64,000 bases of DNA, taken from contig CBDDKR010000002.1 of NCBI GenBank assembly GCA_965230345.1, forward strand, positions 496,001 through 560,000, given 5' to 3'. Position 1 is the stretch's first letter, and each line of letters opens with the position of its first letter. The position numbers and the translations under genes were made by a program. A model generated the notes under the pieces. That model had not been told where the DNA came from. It made no database searches and was given only the letters and a program-made list of their open reading frames with translations. Below, in pieces: positions 61,564 through 64,000 of the stretch. Origin of the DNA: JADKBO01 sp965230345 (GTDB taxonomy: Bacteria; Bacteroidota; Bacteroidia; Chitinophagales; Saprospiraceae).

Positions 61564-62136
61564 ATGAGATTATTGACAAGTATATATTTGATGTTACTGA
61601 CCTCTTACATTCTGCAAGGGCAGGATCTCAGGTACTTTTCCACTTTCTATTCTGATAGTTTTAAAAAATGGCAAACGGAGTACGTCGTAGATCCGTTTCA
61701 AGAAGAAATTGAAATTGATGAAGGCCGATTCGGAATTACATGGGAGCTAAATGACGACTGGACTGAATGGAATTATGAATCAGGAGACCTTAGAGGATCT
61801 GTTTACATCAAAGGCCACCAATCCAGCCCGTATTTTGAGTTAATCAATCAAGATCAAGAATCTTTAATTTCAAGAGTTGTTTGGCCTAGAGATTATTCAA
61901 AATGGAAAATCTCTAATGATAGTACATATTTTGAATTGGAGCAAAAATTTTCCTTTGACAATGAGGAGTGGGTATTGACAGATGATAAAAGGAAACCCGT
62001 CTGTACATTTATAACCATTACTGAAGGAGATAAAAGAGAATGGGCCGTAGAATTTCATACCGACGAAGTTATCGAATTTGAGATTCAGCAATTGTGTAGT
62101 CTTATTATTATATATGTAGTCTGTCCTAAAATATGA
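61564..62136 (+). CDS. Small secreted protein of unknown function
   Basis: A 190-residue protein with a signal peptide (MRLLTSIYLMLLTSYILQGQ). It contains DSFKKWQTEY, GRFGITWELNDDWTEW and further aromatic-rich beta strands. I recognise no family. It starts six bases after the kinase and overlaps the nadB start by four bases (ATGA), so it is co-translated with nadB. Whether it has any role in NAD synthesis is not shown. Confidence 0.65.
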   Translation: MRLLTSIYLMLLTSYILQGQDLRYFSTFYSDSFKKWQTEYVVDPFQEEIEIDEGRFGITWELNDDWTEWNYESGDLRGSVYIKGHQSSPYFELINQDQESLISRVVWPRDYSKWKISNDSTYFELEQKFSFDNEEWVLTDDKRKPVCTFITITEGDKREWAVEFHTDEVIEFEIQQLCSLIIIYVVCPKI

Positions 62137-63743
62137 GTAGAGTAAACAAAACAGATATACTAATTATTGGTGGAGGTGTCTCTGGACTATCCCTGGCGAT
62201 ATGGTTAGCCGAAAGGCATCCGAAAAGAAAGATCATTGTATTGACCAAAACCAACAACAGCGAAAGCAATACAAGTTATGCGCAAGGGGGAATTGCTGCC
62301 GTTTGGGATTATGACGAAGACAACTACAACAAACACATCGAGGACACCCTTGATGCTGGCGATGGATTATGTGATAGAGACATCGTCAACTTGGTCGTCA
62401 AAGAAGGGCCAGAGCGTGTTAAGGAAATAATCAATTGGGGAGCAAGGTTTGATAAAAACCACGAAGGTCAATATGATTTGGGGCGAGAAGGTGGACACTC
62501 GGAAAACAGAATCCTTCATTATAAAGACCTAACTGGCTGGGAAATCCAAAGAACGCTTAATCAAAAAGCTTCTTCTCTGGAAAATATCGAATTTCTTGAA
62601 CATTACTTTGCAATTGATATTATTACACAACATCATTTGGGAAGAAACATTACCCGACTCACTCCTAGTATTGAATGTTACGGTGTTTACGCACTAAATA
62701 AGAGAACAAATCAGATAGAAACTTTCGTTTCGAAAGCAACAGTTATTGCCACTGGTGGAGCAGGTCAAGTCTATAAAAACACTACCAATCCAACCATTGC
62801 TACTGGAGATGGTATTTCTATGGTATATCGGGCTAAAGGAAGATTGGCAAATATGGAATTTGTACAATTTCACCCTACATCACTCTATAACCCAGCTGGA
62901 GAAAATCCTTCTTTCTTGATCTCAGAAGCGGTAAGAGGAGAAGGAGCCATACTTAGAACCAAAGATGGGCAACCATTTATGGGAAGATACGACAAGCGGG
63001 AATCCTTAGCTCCGCGTGACATCGTTGCCAGGGCAATAGACAATGAGATGAAAGTAAGAGGTGATGATCATGTATATTTAGATTGCACACATCTGGATTC
63101 CTCAGAGTTTAAATCCCATTTTCCAACCATTGATGATAAATGTCGAAGTCTCGGATACGATGCTATTAAAGATTTTATTCCTGTTCTTCCAGCATGCCAT
63201 TATATCTGTGGAGGCATCAGTGTTGATAATCATGGAAGAACATCTATTAAAAACTTGTTTGCAGCTGGTGAATGTACAAACTCTGGACTACATGGAGCCA
63301 ACCGACTTGCATCCAATTCTTTATTGGAAGGCCTAGTCTTTGGAAAGAGAATTGCAGAATCCATTAATGATACTGATCTCGACAAAGACCACCAGAATGG
63401 CATTCCAAATTGGTATGCCCGAGGAACTTCCCAACCTAAAGAGATGGTCCTTCTTACACAAAGCATGAAGGAATTAAAAGAAATAATGAGTAGTTATGTA
63501 GGCATTGTGCGAACAGATGTTAGATTAAAAAGAGCCCTGAATCGACTTTATTTATTATATACAGAGACAGAGTCTTTATACAATTCTACTATTATATCTC
63601 CTCAACTTTGTGAACTTAGAAATTTGATAACGATTGCATACTTAATTACCAAAGGTGCTATGATGAGAAAGGAAAGTCGAGGTCTGCATTACAATACAGA
63701 TTATCCCGACAAATATGATTATTTAGACCAAACATGGCTTTAA
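62133..63743 (+). CDS. nadB: L-aspartate oxidase
   Basis: A 536-residue flavoenzyme that oxidises aspartate to iminoaspartate, the first step of de novo NAD synthesis. The FAD-binding GGGVSGLSLA begins at residue 13, followed by NTSYAQGGIAAVWD, VIATGGAGQVY, FVQFHPTSLY, RDIVARAID, HYICGGISVD and GLHGANRLASNSLLEGLVFG, all typical of NadB rather than succinate dehydrogenase. Length is normal. nadA and nadC are not in the window. Confidence 0.95.
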   Translation: MSRVNKTDILIIGGGVSGLSLAIWLAERHPKRKIIVLTKTNNSESNTSYAQGGIAAVWDYDEDNYNKHIEDTLDAGDGLCDRDIVNLVVKEGPERVKEIINWGARFDKNHEGQYDLGREGGHSENRILHYKDLTGWEIQRTLNQKASSLENIEFLEHYFAIDIITQHHLGRNITRLTPSIECYGVYALNKRTNQIETFVSKATVIATGGAGQVYKNTTNPTIATGDGISMVYRAKGRLANMEFVQFHPTSLYNPAGENPSFLISEAVRGEGAILRTKDGQPFMGRYDKRESLAPRDIVARAIDNEMKVRGDDHVYLDCTHLDSSEFKSHFPTIDDKCRSLGYDAIKDFIPVLPACHYICGGISVDNHGRTSIKNLFAAGECTNSGLHGANRLASNSLLEGLVFGKRIAESINDTDLDKDHQNGIPNWYARGTSQPKEMVLLTQSMKELKEIMSSYVGIVRTDVRLKRALNRLYLLYTETESLYNSTIISPQLCELRNLITIAYLITKGAMMRKESRGLHYNTDYPDKYDYLDQTWL

Positions 63744-63852
63744 GGGTTCATAGAGAAGCCAACTCCAACATCAATGAGAATAAAAAAACTAACTTTGCCA
63801 TCAAACCAATCAGTAAAACGATTGTTTAAAATATTCAAAACAAATTTATACT

Positions 63853-64000
63853 ATGGATACTACAGTTAAAAGCCCGATCATGTTGTACACAGAGCAAACG
63901 CCTAATCCTGAGACTTTAAAATTTGTTACTAATAAGATGCTGTATAGCGGCACTGCCGATTTTAAAGAAAAAAACCTAGCCGAAAAGTGGTCTCCACTAG
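63853..64000 (+). CDS. NifU/Nfu-type scaffold protein, 3' part cut off by the window edge
   Basis: An ATG at 63853 opens 49 codons to the right edge: a short leader, then YTEQTPNPETLKFVTNKML, which matches the N-terminal domain of Nfu/NifU-like iron-sulfur scaffold proteins. The metal-binding C-terminal domain, if present, is outside the window. It lies 109 bases after nadB and may be in the same transcript. A role in Fe-S cluster supply for NadA-type enzymes is speculative. Confidence 0.75.
   Translation, partial: MDTTVKSPIMLYTEQTPNPETLKFVTNKMLYSGTADFKEKNLAEKWSPL

Overview
The window comes from a low-GC Bacteroidota chromosome, most likely a Saprospiria-type marine or sediment organism. The support is indirect but consistent. 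There are many secreted proteins with type IX secretion (T9SS) C-terminal sorting domains, a PorP/SprF-type outer-membrane protein, a SusC/SusD pair, HYR-, SprB-, dockerin- and cohesin-like surface modules, a mevalonate-kinase-like gene, and Bacteroidota promoters (TTTG, about 20 bases, TAnnTTTG). No database search was run, so the genus is not assigned.

Layout. 1-2.5 kb: divergent hflX (cut by the left edge) and ahcY. 2.5-9.4 kb: a frameshifted gene of unknown function, an SDR oxidoreductase, a large outer-membrane protein (dead-peptidase-like region, beta-propeller, beta-barrel), then about 1.5 kb of hairpin-rich non-coding repeats. 9.4-14.6 kb: a T9SS-secreted Asp-box protein, a gene remnant, two lipoproteins (one a histidine-rich metal binder), a DUF2807 protein and an FMN glutamate-synthase-like protein. 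14.8-22.5 kb: a DUF2064 protein and a SusC-SusD-symporter-phosphoesterase operon. 22.8-32.1 kb: a surface-adhesin region, all on the minus strand, with an orphan LuxR-type response regulator, a 1317-residue HYR/dockerin/cohesin protein, a 1040-residue triple-cohesin/SprB-repeat protein and PorP/SprF. 32.2-39.9 kb: LpxL-type acyltransferase, animal-type haem peroxidase, guaB, prfA and an M23 peptidase. 39.8-45.1 kb: a tightly packed operon of P-loop ATPase, MscS-like protein, CPA antiporter, meaB and the M23 peptidase. 45.4-54.2 kb: M36 metallopeptidase, SurA/PpiD-type foldase, an unknown secreted protein and a radical SAM/SPASM protein. 54.2-59.5 kb: a complete rRNA operon on the minus strand (16S, tRNA-Ile, tRNA-Ala, 23S, 5S) with promoter and terminator. 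59.6-64 kb: an operon of yhhN-like, unknown, mevalonate-kinase-like, unknown and nadB genes, then the start of a NifU/Nfu-type gene cut by the right edge.

How it fits together. Much of the window builds the cell surface. Five products end in T9SS sorting domains (9449, 23814, 27313, 33212, 45459), and PorP/SprF sits directly downstream of the type-B-sorted adhesin, as is usual for that export route. The neighbouring cohesin- and dockerin-bearing proteins could bind each other. The best candidates for something undescribed are that cohesin/dockerin pair, the ATPase-MscS-antiporter operon, and the hairpin repeat array at 7.9-9.4 kb.
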